64,000 bases of DNA. It comes from Schizochytrium sp. CCTCC M209059. Its lineage: Eukaryota > Sar > Bigyra > Thraustochytrida > Thraustochytriidae. The DNA is taken from positions 587,961 to 651,960 of the forward strand of contig KN805388.1 in assembly GCA_000818945.1 (NCBI GenBank). Reading direction: 5' to 3'. Both the position numbers and the translations under genes were made by a program. Positions within the stretch are counted from its first letter, which is position 1. Every line of letters begins with the position of its first letter. Of this stretch, positions 38,101 through 46,290 are shown piece after piece. A model generated the notes under the pieces. That model saw nothing but the letters and a program-made list of their open reading frames with translations, did not search any database and was not told the DNA's origin.

Positions 38101-39727
38101 ATGGCCGCGTGCCGACAAGCGTACGCGTGCTGCGTTGTACAAGGTAATTCGAGGTCCTGTCCCGGATCCGATGGCGTACCTAAAGACTTTTGGCCGCACG
38201 CCGAGCAATTATCGTCCACCAGTGACACAGGAACTGAACAAGTCGCAAGAGCACACGGCCGAATCTGCATTGGCGGAACCCCTTGCTCACGATTCGCGCA
38301 TCACAGAGGCGCAGGCGCAAGCGCAGGCGCACGTTTCGGACGGAACGCAGACGCTGCAGATTCAGCTTCGCGTTGCGCGGGGCATTCCGGTAATTGCCGA
38401 CGACAAGCTTGCGCAACGTGTGCTCGAGCGCCGCGCGCGCATTTGTCTGTGGCGCAAGCCGGCCTCCATTGTCCTCGGCGAGGACGGCGCCGAGGAGGGA
38501 GGAGCCTACGGTCGCCATGCGAGCAACTCGCACACGGGAAGTGACGACGACGAGAGGAGTTTTCTCGGCAGTGGCGAGGACATCGACGACGAAGAGGATG
38601 GCAATGGTGGTGATGATGATGATGACGATGATGTCCATGCCCTCCGGCGCGAGCTGCAACGGCCGGCGAATACGAACTTGCGGTACGCGGGGAACTCGTA
38701 CATTGCCACGGCGGGGTGGGATCGCGCGCAAGAGGACGTGTGGCAATTCTCAAGCGCACGGGGCGCGGACGACGTGCTGGTGCGCATTCCGGAGGGACTG
38801 CGGGAGCTGTGCCGTCTGCGCGGCGAGAGCTTGGTGCTGCTCGTGGAGCTCTCGCTGCTCGTGGAGACGGGCGCGGACGATCGCGCGCCGCCCGTGGAGA
38901 TGAGCTGCGGCTGGAGCGGCGTGGAGCTCGAGGACCTGGACCGCGCCTCGTACGAGGGCCGCGAAGTCCGCGCGGCGGTCTCGGGCGGGTCGCCGGCGTG
39001 CCCGTTCGACATCGCCAAGGACGACATCCTCGCGCGGCGGCGCGGGTGGCGCGCGCTGCGGCGGTCGCTGCGCAGCGGCGAGACGCGGCCGGAGCTGCGG
39101 CTGCGCAGCCAGGGCCNNNNNNNNNNNNNNNNNNNNNNNNNNNNNNNNNNNNNNNNNNNNNNNNNNNNNNNNNNNNNNNNNNNNNNNNNNNNNNNNNNNN
39201 NNNNNNNNNNNNNNNNNNNNNNNNNNNNNNNNNNNNNNNNNNNNNNNNNNNNNNNNNNNNNNNNNNNNNNNNNNNNNNNNNNNNNNNNNNNNNNNNNNNN
39301 NNNNNNNNNNNNNNNNNNNNNNNNNNNNNNNNGGCGGCGAGCGCGGGCGCGCGCGGACGGCGACGCCGTGGCGTTCGCGCCGGTGCTGCGCATCCTGCCG
39401 CAGATCGCGCAGGATGCCGAGCTGCTGGCGCGGCTCGCGCGCAGGTGGCAGGCGTCCTCGCAGGGCGGCGTGCTCTCGCGCGACGCGCGGCGGCGGCAGG
39501 CGGCCTTCGCGCGCTGCGTGCTGAGCATGTGGCCCATGCTCTGCGCCGTGGAGCGCAAGGGCGACGCCCAGCTGCTCTCGCCCACGGCGCGCAGGACGCG
39601 CCGCGCGGCCAAGCCCTCGGCGGACCATTTCTTCTCGGCCATCCCGGCGCCGGGCGCCAAGGGCCGCGACGCCGAGGCGTCCACGCTGCTCTTCCGCCCC
39701 TTCAACATCCGCGAGGCCACCTTGTGA
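32117..39727 (+). CDS. Giant Tudor-like x3 / EF-hand / nephrocystin-1-like protein
   Basis: About 2,536 aa from the ATG at 32117, including 72 unknown residues over an assembly gap. Three Tudor/agenet-like barrels lie in the first 280 residues. Each has the pattern RF/HFRG...YPG...I/V...G-x-I/L-DV/I-x-YDDGD. The middle 1,500 residues hold EF-hand-like helical pairs, most of them degenerate, separated by acidic Ser-rich linkers. A better EF-hand (DSDRDGQLNIAAF) lies near residue 1980. The last 450 residues resemble the nephrocystin-1 C-terminus: an EMSCGW strand, a GGSPACPFDI segment, and after the gap a helical segment with CVLSMWPML. Known: NPHP1 acts at the ciliary transition zone. The Tudor barrels would replace the SH3 domain of animal NPHP1. 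The assignment is from remembered sequence patterns. Confidence 0.75.
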   Translation: MSRSRSRSGGGGSGGGGRGEGDAFVEGERVLAHFRGNPEAKTYPGVVKHVHDNGRIDVAYDDGDFDKELRPQLVQRENQRRSASRRPSVETSSPSKQGNKGKVQKRMNDDVLATGDRVLCRFRGKGDEYPGTISRIHPRTGRIDVNYDDGDRDVNLDMSAARPLDKEGLAKRSPAPGATSGSSDASESGSQSEDDDEEEEDEEDEELPASPPHFKVDMPVMARFRGKHDSKEFPGRIARVHRNGTLDIQYDDGDVDRQLDPKFVRRKQRVVETGRKDNNAKSCKLVEMLARAIASGGSLAPGAAVLVSQSALATKGRRRAQPGVISALGASRGTFDVTLDESGSTLRDVPARDLEPDEARALTLARLRTVLKNACQDTAANALSRVGLSTALRDALNMTVTKRDAAAAVALFPSRKPSNGSDSADSLDVRQFLAAVKSTVTSFQVIKTRNEAEKPEVAATFAPASVALRQALSACILQAGAKAAKKLVGNHFSLDDFRAALENLGGRKSLFAADGLAWIHAGLDLRGDGVVAGDHIFYYASCMNVHVPQTASTALNRARAHMHGKEGLSKVLRGLLKDFEKVEGAVADRQVDSKTARTLLQSAGLDKKDIEAILKIDFATARESLAKSKRSNKKDGESDGSSSDSSSDSDGGDARSTQKRQATSRKLSINQWRFKRNGPNKFSFDVFIGAMASPPLDEARVRLCVQPLFLTSNAKEWLAKLGKKKVLTEATLFQQLVDRYGLTVTPELLTHCAQLGGALSGKSQEEVAVDTGKLKKWLVKARMVDAGGRAEALGHLRKHLGSTRDQIIAFFNASHGEEDERKDDESDSGHIVISRKAFWALLEEKKVKCARKALLVRAALEHLDAKRTGEIDVHAAAKLIVDANESDVKGKRDSGSESESGGSSGSEDDSNASDDSSVNAGSDAESNSDASKSSGLVTFFGAKQRKEFLKALEKRLPKGGKDPAKALRKALQAASSKGQGSDGEDSGSDGENEQTQRSPRNVRNTSKPSGLASFLGKDIGLDVETARMLCVLVGSHGPISRDQKAISRLVHLTQSLRGPGVPKAESPAALAIDKLRRAANAQTQAALASQHHGLLDADKSLKARVKSLLQAKAPKLATREHIAELLDGADEAALVRDLGKKYRIKVPASARLELSKLDTTRSGKVEGKKAIAIVAKALGVKVDKVQSEAICKHFAAAGAEEGAVDAAALAAVLQPETLRVDITCALRHLMEAIDLFAEGSSLIDLVNQHVKAGKRDKKNASTAKTIKEAVFARAMYAMGANLTPSEVYALATMLATKKAGDGMVSLAALRKLEKEAQDVKTRDEDASSASSQSEGEENSSASGSSDEDGDKDNGTSDTSDSEQDSDEDNKSRTQRSVKGSRWFTNFRKSQGVPKPSRNDDGVSSDSDSAGAESDSASDEDDSESDGEKSETSLAPQKKAIISSNLRSKLATLDAKRKKALVSQLRKASRGGKGFIPRKTWTGALLKTAQLSKKEINALVSVLGYGDQSAAHVDDLVFLLFKPLSRSSRRVLDNVQAQFRDLSRKKQAALLQSFRKSKGISKSSALKKSLEAHKLKAGNEKALEQICAYMSQQSSPGAYFADIMSASCDTKRLEKKLRKGLKGHASKGKKKLDREEFYTFMDRTGVPFGEHELRCLSLASRVDDEEEEEGDAQISLKLVSEFARGRGRLGMNTENENDDSEDSGTEDSDASVSSNSGEEDDLAEEDGSSADEESEDDDDDDEKSVSSEEDEIDAEASLSGEESGDESTFDDLASVGTSSSESGSWSGSRRPKDRRRRRSSLTRDGDGGSSSSEDESDDSVESPQRRRASRVSKRRKQSPMLDDRFQRAMERSLRRAFDAIDAQNAGSVDQRDLGRAMLALGHECSGRSIAREAGHSKGEDKFSRREFVKIGLRLMRASAHKLGAVRSTQLREVLGRADRAGTGTISSRVFAESMQVTCKGDLSREEVKLLVRFADSDRDGQLNIAAFLETLHRGGPWPRADKRTRAALYKVIRGPVPDPMAYLKTFGRTPSNYRPPVTQELNKSQEHTAESALAEPLAHDSRITEAQAQAQAHVSDGTQTLQIQLRVARGIPVIADDKLAQRVLERRARICLWRKPASIVLGEDGAEEGGAYGRHASNSHTGSDDDERSFLGSGEDIDDEEDGNGGDDDDDDDVHALRRELQRPANTNLRYAGNSYIATAGWDRAQEDVWQFSSARGADDVLVRIPEGLRELCRLRGESLVLLVELSLLVETGADDRAPPVEMSCGWSGVELEDLDRASYEGREVRAAVSGGSPACPFDIAKDDILARRRGWRALRRSLRSGETRPELRLRSQGXXXXXXXXXXXXXXXXXXXXXXXXXXXXXXXXXXXXXXXXXXXXXXXXXXXXXXXXXXXXXXXXXXXXXXXXXRRARARADGDAVAFAPVLRILPQIAQDAELLARLARRWQASSQGGVLSRDARRRQAAFARCVLSMWPMLCAVERKGDAQLLSPTARRTRRAAKPSADHFFSAIPAPGAKGRDAEASTLLFRPFNIREATL
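39117..39332. other. Assembly gap (216 N)
   Basis: The gap is 216 bases, a multiple of three, so the frame reads through. Flanking sequence is extremely GC-rich, which probably explains failed assembly. True gap size and frame are unverified. Confidence 0.95.
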
Positions 39728-39765
39728 TGGAGGACAGCAAGTCCATCGAGCAATCCGTGCCGATG

Positions 39766-39767
<2 letters not shown>

Positions 39768-39808
<41 letters not shown>
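39768..39808. repeat. (CTTG)n microsatellite
   Basis: About ten cttg units shortly after the stop of the giant gene. Similar runs occur at about 5049-5082, 40534-40628 and 56777-56806. Confidence 0.9.
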
Positions 39809-39809
<1 letters not shown>

Positions 39810-40533
39810 CCCAGCAAGGAGGTGTTGTCGCCAGGAATGGCCGACAAGGGCATGTGCTTGCTCGCCTGACCCACCCTCGGCAGCTTTGACGGCGGTTCTT
39901 CGTCGATGGCGCGATGCAGAGTCAGACTTTAGATAGATATAGCACGACCAGCCAAGCAAGCATCGCTTCGTTGATCATGGTCAACCTCTAAATTACGAGT
40001 TTAGGCCCCTACGTTGTCTACTACTTTTCGAGTCGCGCAATAGTGCTTGACTCCCAGCTTGCTCGCACTTACTCGCACCTCGCCTGCCTGACGAACCGCA
40101 CGTCGCGATGTCCTCAACCAGGCGTTCGCCGCTGTCGAGCATACGTACGTACTCGGATTAGCTAGATTTTCGGGGCTGCCGTTGGCATGGATCATGACGA
40201 GTCCGGCGCGTCGATCGCGCTTGCCTGCAGTTTCATTCCCCAAGATCGGCCCTCTACCAGCACGGACTCGCACGTCAACGTCGGCCAGCCAATTCCGCCG
40301 CCGCTGCCCGGCCACGGCTGCTGCCTGCACTGCACCATGCTCGCCGCCTCGCAGCTCGTCGCGTCGCAGCTCGTCGCGGCTTTGGCGAGACTTGCGGCCG
40401 CAGTCGCAGTCGCGCTGACGAGGAAGAGGAGGAGGAGAGAAGGAAGAGAGGGGAGAGCCAGCGAAGAGAGAGAGACGCGCCCCTCGACTCGCACGTCGGT
40501 CGCGCCTGGCTTCTCGCGAGACTGACCGCCTTT

Positions 40534-40628
40534 CTTGCTTGCTTTGCTCGCTTTGCTTGCTTGCTTGCTTGCTTTGCTCGCTTTGCTTGCTTGCTTGCTT
40601 GCTTTGCTCGCTTTGCTTGCTTGCTGGG
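40534..40628. repeat. Compound TTTGC/CTTG/CTCG array
   Basis: A higher-order unit of about 32 bp (gctttgctcgctttgcttgcttgcttgctt) is present nearly three times, built from tetramer and pentamer units. Confidence 0.85.
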
Positions 40629-41141
40629 CGCGGGAGAGCGGGCGCGAGCGAAGACTCGATAGATCAGGGCGGATGAAAAGATGGATGGATGGAAGGATGG
40701 ATGGAAGGATGGAAGGATCGATCGATCGATCGACGGGACGAAGGTCACACACACTCTTCTCTGGGACAATCTCGTGTTCCGACTGGAGACACTTCGTGAA
40801 TAAGAGCCTTCGCTGTCGAGTCTCGAGAGATTCGCGCGGAAGGCGAAACGGCCGCAGGTTCGGGCAGTTTGAGGGGCTGCTGGCTGCAGGGCTGGTCGGC
40901 TGGCTAGTGCACCTGGCTGGATTCGAGCTTCGAGGTTCGCCCGTGCGCGGTCGAGGGGAAGTGAGGGAGCGCAGAGGGGGGGGGCAGTGAGGAGGCGCGC
41001 GCGTTGGTCCGAGCAGCAGCAGCAGCAGCAGCAGCAGGAGGCTTAATCGTCCAAAAGTCGAACGCACATCGAGACGCAAAACCACAACTCGACACGTGGT
41101 AGGCCAACACTACTACTACCCTCGCCCTTGCGTGAACGAGA

Positions 41142-44100
41142 ATGCTGGGCGATAACGTGCCAGAAAAGCGCGAAGACGCGAACGCGAAAGAACGTTGCGA
41201 AGGAGCGTCGTCGTCGCCCACGAGCCACGTGAGCGTCCAAGTGCAAGAGCGCGAGAAAGCACGATGCGTGCTGGAGCCCTTCGACGGCGAGCCGAGGCTG
41301 CCGGTCACCGTGCGCGTCGCGGGGATTGAGTTCACGGCCAAAGTATCAAAGATGAGTAAAAAGGTGCAGAACGTGGCCACGGCAACGCGCGACGCCCTCA
41401 GCCTATGCAAGCGAGCCAAACGTGAAGACCTACACATTCTCAAAAACTTGTCGCTGACCTTGCGCGCAGGCACAAGCACCCTGATTCTCGGCGCACCGGG
41501 AAGCGGCAAGACCAGCCTTCTCAAGCTGCTCGCCGGCAGACTGCGCGTCGACAAGGCTGCGACCCTCAAGGGCGAAGTCACTTACAATGGCGTTGCGCAG
41601 TCGAATGTGCACATGGCTAAAATAGCCACTTATGTAGGCCAGCTTGACGAACATCTCGCTCTTCAAACTGTCCGCGATATCTTTGGCTTCGCCCAGGATA
41701 CTGTGGGCAGCGCTCAGGCTTTTACGAACACTATTCGATGCGAAGGTGCTGCTACCGATGACGAGATTCACGAGGCACTCGCTCCCGCTGTGGACGACAT
41801 GCTCGACGTGCTCGGCCTCACCGGAGCTGCTGACACGATCATCGGCAACGAGCTCTTCCGCGGGGTCTCTGGCGGCGAGCGCAGGCGCACGACGCTCGGC
41901 GAGATGCTTTTCGGAAGGCACCCGTTGCTCCTCTTGGACGAAATCAGCACCGGTCTCGACAGCGCCACCACGTTCAAGCTCGTGCAGGCCCTGTGCGCCT
42001 CGACACGCCGCATGCAGTCCAATGTGGTGATCTCGCTCCTGCAACCGGGCCCGGAAGTCATTGAACTCTTTGACGACGTGCTCATGATGAGCGAGGGCCA
42101 AATCATTTATCATGGCCCCGTGCAGTCTGTACTCCAGCACTTTGAGGCGCTTGGCTTTGTGTGCCGTCCTGGTCGAAGCCTCGGTGAGTTCTTGGCAGAC
42201 ATGACGACGCCTCGCCGAAACCGCTATTTCGCGGGAACGCAAGGCCCCATCAGTGTAGCAAGGCTCGCGGCGCAGTCGGTTCCTGCTGCTGACACTGTGG
42301 CTGTTGCTATTGAAGAATCTATCTCCGCCGAGGACGCGCCCGTTTCGGCATACTACCTCAAGTCGTCCCCGGACCACAAGGGTAAAGGAAGTCCCTTTGT
42401 GCTTGATGCCTGGAGCGACTTCAAGGTGGTCTGCCGGCATGTGAGCCGCACGTACTGGAGAGACCGCATCATTTACATTTTGCTCGTGATGCGAGGCATC
42501 TTCATCAGTGGACTCGTTGGATGGATTTTCTTTCAATTGCCCACGACACCCGACAATGACAATAGCAGCGATATCTCGTGGCTACGAAACAGGCTGGCCG
42601 TGACCTTTTTCGCCATTTTTCTATATTCGACGAGCTCGTTCGAAGTTCTTCCCTTTGTGCTTGCAACCCGGGACGTATTGCACAAGCAGCTTGATGCGAA
42701 AATGCTCCGCCCGTCCTCGTACGTGATTTCAGATACGTTGGCCATGTGCGTCGCGAACATTCCAGAGGCTTTTTGCGTGGCATCTCTTGCCTTTTGGATG
42801 ACGAACCTCGTGGACTCGAGCGCGGCCGATGTCATGGAAACCTATGGTCTCTTTCTCGCGATCAATTTTGCCGCCATTTTCGTGTGCAATACCATGACGC
42901 GTGCCATCGCGTATAGCATGCCCAACTTGGTCGTGGCCTTTATGATGCATGCGGTGATTCTGCCTGGAGCGTGCTACTTTTTCGGTGGCTTCATCATTAC
43001 TGAAAGCACGATTCCCGATTGGCTCATCTGGTTCTACTGGATCTCGCCCGTGAGCTACCTGTTTCGCGCTGCAACAATTATCGTTCTCGACAGCGACACC
43101 TTTGCAGACAGAACGGATATCGCGCTCGAACTCTGGGACGTTCGCCCGGAGCGGTATTGGATCTGGGTCGCCATCCTTTACAGTCTGTTTATTGGCATTT
43201 TGTGCATGGTCTTGCAATGGGCGGCACTTCGCTTCGTGCGATTCACTGGCCACCGCGGACGTCGCGAAGGTAGCGACTCTGGGCTTGGCGACGAGAGCGA
43301 AGACGAGGGAGAGCGCGATGCGACAGTTGTGGACGACGTTGAAAAAGCAGCGGCAGTGCAGGTGCAACCTTCGTCGCGAGCGTTGGCGGGAACCGCCAAG
43401 CTGGCCACGAGCATGCCTTGCCCGCAGGTCGACTTTACCTTTCGTGACATTAGCTATGCAGTCAAGGTCAAGGGCGCGAAGGCACCTAAGATGTTGCTTA
43501 CCAAGGTCACCGGTCACGTGCGTAGTGGTCGCATGTGTGCCATCATTGGTGCCACGGGCGCCGGCAAGACAACCTTGCTGAACCAAATTTCTTTGCGCAA
43601 GACATCGGGCCAAAGCACGGGTGATCTGCTGCTCAACGGACGACTCGTCACGGACACGCGCATGTACCAGCGCCTGCTGGGCTTCTGTGAGCAAGAGGAC
43701 TACCACTGCGCCTTTTCTACGGTGCGGGAGGCGGCCCTCTTTTCGGCACGTCTGCGGCTTTCCGCAGGAACGTCGACTTCGGAAGCAGAGGCCTTTGTAG
43801 ACGCTGTGCTCGAGACACTGGATCTTGCAGGAATAGCGAACGATAAAATTGGCGTCAAGGGCCATGGCGGTCTCTCTGTGGGGCAGTTCAAGCGGCTCAC
43901 AGTCGCTGTGGAACTCGCTGCCAATCCTGCCATCCTCTTTCTCGACGAACCTACCTCGGGTCTCGACGCCAGAGCAGCGGAAGTAACGATGCGCGCGGTC
44001 AAGCGCGTGTGCACGGCAGGACGCACGGTGCTCTGCACCATTCATCAGCCGAGCCGCGAGGTTTTTGCGCTCTTCGACGACATTTTGCTCTTGCAAAAGG

Positions 44101-45425
44101 GTGGCCGCGTTGCGTACCACGGGCCTGTTGCCAAGATGGTCTCGTACTTTACGCGCTACGAGGTTAACACGGTGCCAGTTCCTGTGGGGGATTTCAACCC
44201 GAGCAATTATGCTCTTGATGTGTTGGCCCTTGGCCAGGGCGCCCATGCGTCCCCCTCCTCCTCTTCTTCTGCTGCCAGCGTTGCGAGCGAAGAGGATGAG
44301 GACTCCGCTGACACCGAGCAAACGGGTGAGGAATCAATTGGGGTGAGCCAAGCACGCGTGGACTGGGCTGTGCTCTATCATGACTCGCCAGAACATGCTG
44401 CACTCGAGGACGATATTGCAGCGGTCGTTGAGGGCTCTGCTCAAGTCAGCAATGACCCGGCACAGGAGGTGAAACCCAAGGTGTCGACGATAGTGACCAC
44501 CCTTGCCTTGTGGCGGCGTTGGGGGCGGGCATTCTGGCGGTCTCTGGAGGTCACCGCTGCTCGCCTCTTGGCTATGGTCATCCTCCTCTTCCTCTTTAGC
44601 CTGACTCTCGTGGGGCAGACAAGTCTTGACACGGTCGCAGAGACGCAGTCTTATGTGGGAGCGCTGTACTATTGCCTCATCCTGGCCAGCTTTCTTGTGG
44701 CGCTTGCCACGATGGATCTCATGTACAAGAGCCGCGGTGTCTTTTACCGTGAAAAGTACAACCACATTTACTCTACCGCCGCGTACGTGAGCGGTTCCAT
44801 GATCATGGAAATCATTTGTCTCATCGTGACAGCGGTGGTATCTGTGATCCCGCTTTACTTTATCATGGGACTGCGCACGGACTTTGAGGGCTTTGTGGGT
44901 CTGGTGAGCATCTTTTTTGCCAACTTTGTGGTGTTTTCCTTTATGAGTAGCATGTTCATTGCGTCAACACCGAACATTCGCGTTGCGCTCTTTCTCATCG
45001 TCATGGTCATTTCTTTCTTCATTCTCTTTGCAAGTTTTCTCATTAGCCGCTCTGACGCCGCACCGAGTCTTCAATGGCTCTTTCCGCTTTCGCCGCTGTA
45101 CTTTGTAATTCAGGGTATGATGCAGTCGCAGCTTCGTTGCGATTGTGCTGTGGATGCCAATTTGAATGCAGCTGCGATCACCTGCAATGGAGGTCTCGCG
45201 TGCGAGGAAGTCTGCAGTGCGAGTCTGCCCGGCTGCAGCGTGCTCAATGTGGTGTTATCCGCTGATGCGCGCACGCAGGTCACCGCCTGGCAGTACGTAT
45301 CGACCAACTTCGAGGTCCCCGATGAGACCTTTGCGTACAACTTTGGCTATGCGCTGCTATTTGCTGTTGTGTTCAAGCTCGGCGAGTACTTTGCTCTGCG
45401 CCGCCTCACCTTTGGACGTGCATAA
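41142..45425 (+). CDS. Full-size ABCG/PDR-type ABC transporter
   Basis: The protein has 1,427 aa from the ATG at 41142. The order is NBD1-TMD1-NBD2-TMD2, as in pleiotropic drug resistance exporters. NBD1 has Walker A GAPGSGK (117-123), signature VSGGERRR (242-249) and Walker B LLLLDE (E267). NBD2 has Walker A GATGAGK (803-809), signature LSVGQFKRLT and Walker B ILFLDEPTSGLDAR. Each TMD has about six helices; TMD2 carries a Cys-rich extracellular loop near residue 1,335-1,370 (Cys pattern typical of PDR large loops). Length matches the family (about 1,400-1,500). It probably exports lipids or xenobiotics at the plasma membrane; substrate unknown. Confidence 0.95.
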   Translation: MLGDNVPEKREDANAKERCEGASSSPTSHVSVQVQEREKARCVLEPFDGEPRLPVTVRVAGIEFTAKVSKMSKKVQNVATATRDALSLCKRAKREDLHILKNLSLTLRAGTSTLILGAPGSGKTSLLKLLAGRLRVDKAATLKGEVTYNGVAQSNVHMAKIATYVGQLDEHLALQTVRDIFGFAQDTVGSAQAFTNTIRCEGAATDDEIHEALAPAVDDMLDVLGLTGAADTIIGNELFRGVSGGERRRTTLGEMLFGRHPLLLLDEISTGLDSATTFKLVQALCASTRRMQSNVVISLLQPGPEVIELFDDVLMMSEGQIIYHGPVQSVLQHFEALGFVCRPGRSLGEFLADMTTPRRNRYFAGTQGPISVARLAAQSVPAADTVAVAIEESISAEDAPVSAYYLKSSPDHKGKGSPFVLDAWSDFKVVCRHVSRTYWRDRIIYILLVMRGIFISGLVGWIFFQLPTTPDNDNSSDISWLRNRLAVTFFAIFLYSTSSFEVLPFVLATRDVLHKQLDAKMLRPSSYVISDTLAMCVANIPEAFCVASLAFWMTNLVDSSAADVMETYGLFLAINFAAIFVCNTMTRAIAYSMPNLVVAFMMHAVILPGACYFFGGFIITESTIPDWLIWFYWISPVSYLFRAATIIVLDSDTFADRTDIALELWDVRPERYWIWVAILYSLFIGILCMVLQWAALRFVRFTGHRGRREGSDSGLGDESEDEGERDATVVDDVEKAAAVQVQPSSRALAGTAKLATSMPCPQVDFTFRDISYAVKVKGAKAPKMLLTKVTGHVRSGRMCAIIGATGAGKTTLLNQISLRKTSGQSTGDLLLNGRLVTDTRMYQRLLGFCEQEDYHCAFSTVREAALFSARLRLSAGTSTSEAEAFVDAVLETLDLAGIANDKIGVKGHGGLSVGQFKRLTVAVELAANPAILFLDEPTSGLDARAAEVTMRAVKRVCTAGRTVLCTIHQPSREVFALFDDILLLQKGGRVAYHGPVAKMVSYFTRYEVNTVPVPVGDFNPSNYALDVLALGQGAHASPSSSSSAASVASEEDEDSADTEQTGEESIGVSQARVDWAVLYHDSPEHAALEDDIAAVVEGSAQVSNDPAQEVKPKVSTIVTTLALWRRWGRAFWRSLEVTAARLLAMVILLFLFSLTLVGQTSLDTVAETQSYVGALYYCLILASFLVALATMDLMYKSRGVFYREKYNHIYSTAAYVSGSMIMEIICLIVTAVVSVIPLYFIMGLRTDFEGFVGLVSIFFANFVVFSFMSSMFIASTPNIRVALFLIVMVISFFILFASFLISRSDAAPSLQWLFPLSPLYFVIQGMMQSQLRCDCAVDANLNAAAITCNGGLACEEVCSASLPGCSVLNVVLSADARTQVTAWQYVSTNFEVPDETFAYNFGYALLFAVVFKLGEYFALRRLTFGRA

Positions 45426-46290
45426 AATCCTTCATCATCATCCGCATTTTCATAAAAACAATAATACTGAGATAATCTGATCATTCGAAGTTTTTGCACC
45501 TTGCGTCATGATGATCGCTCATGCCCCGTCATTGCCAAGTATACTGCACGTATGAACATCCAAAAGAAGGCGCACTGCTTGGCTCGCAGGCCATGGTCGT
45601 TGTCTTTGCCAAGGGCGAGCTCCCCCGTCGATCGCTCCCGAAGGTCCTCTTCCTCTTCCTCGCCGCTGCTGCTCCCACCGTGGCTGATCTGATCATCGTC
45701 CCCGTGTTCCAGACGCTCCAATCGCTCCCGACGTGGCAATCGTCCCCCCTTCCAGAAGTTCTCGCCCTATCTTTCCGAGTCCGGGCTGTTCCGGATCCAT
45801 TGCAGCAGCAGAGCAAAGCAAACCCAGAATCGTTTGATCGAAAGAAAGCACTCGCCGCGGGACGCCTTCGTCGCGCGCGAGACCAGCCGCGCCCGGCGCA
45901 CGCTCGCTGCCGCACGCAGGCGGGCACGCTCGCGCGCAAGCGGACGCGCCCGGTCTGCGCGACCGCACGCTCGCGCGCACGCTCGCACGCACGCTCGCCG
46001 GCGGGGCGAGCGGCATCGCGGCGGCGCGAAGCCGAGAGAAGGAGCGAGGCGGAGTGGAGATCGATCGAGCCGCGAGCGCGCGGGCGGAGGCTCTCTCGCG
46101 CGACGCCAGGGCAGCGGCGCTGCGCCGCGTCGCGTCGCGTCGCGTCGCGTCGCGTTGCGCTGTGCTGCGTTGCGTTGTGCTGCGATCGTTGCCTTGCGTG
46201 AGGAGAGACCAGAAAAGGAGCGGGCGGGCCAGCCAAGGCTCGAGGAACCGGGGAACCGACGCGAGGGCGACCCCATAAGGCGGCGCGAAG
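45426..46290. other. Intergenic region, GC-rich leader
   Basis: 865 bp between tandem genes. It includes a CGTCG/TTGCG pentamer run near 46121-46175. The overlapping ORFs are Arg/Ala-rich artefacts. It probably holds the promoter of the WW-FYVE-ARM gene. Confidence 0.5.
46121..46175. repeat. (CGTCG)n pentamer run
   Basis: About six cgtcg units grading into ttgcg/gctgt variants, 120-170 bp upstream of the next ATG. Confidence 0.85.

Larger units (their letters stand above)
39728..41141. other. Intergenic region with several microsatellites
   Basis: 1.4 kb with CTTG runs (39768-39808), a compound TTTGC/CTTG array (about 40534-40628), a GATG/GAAG/GATC stretch (about 40677-40735) and a CAG run (41016-41038). 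ORFs are low-complexity (Leu/Ala or Lys/Ala/Ser repeats). No gene is supported. Confidence 0.6.
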
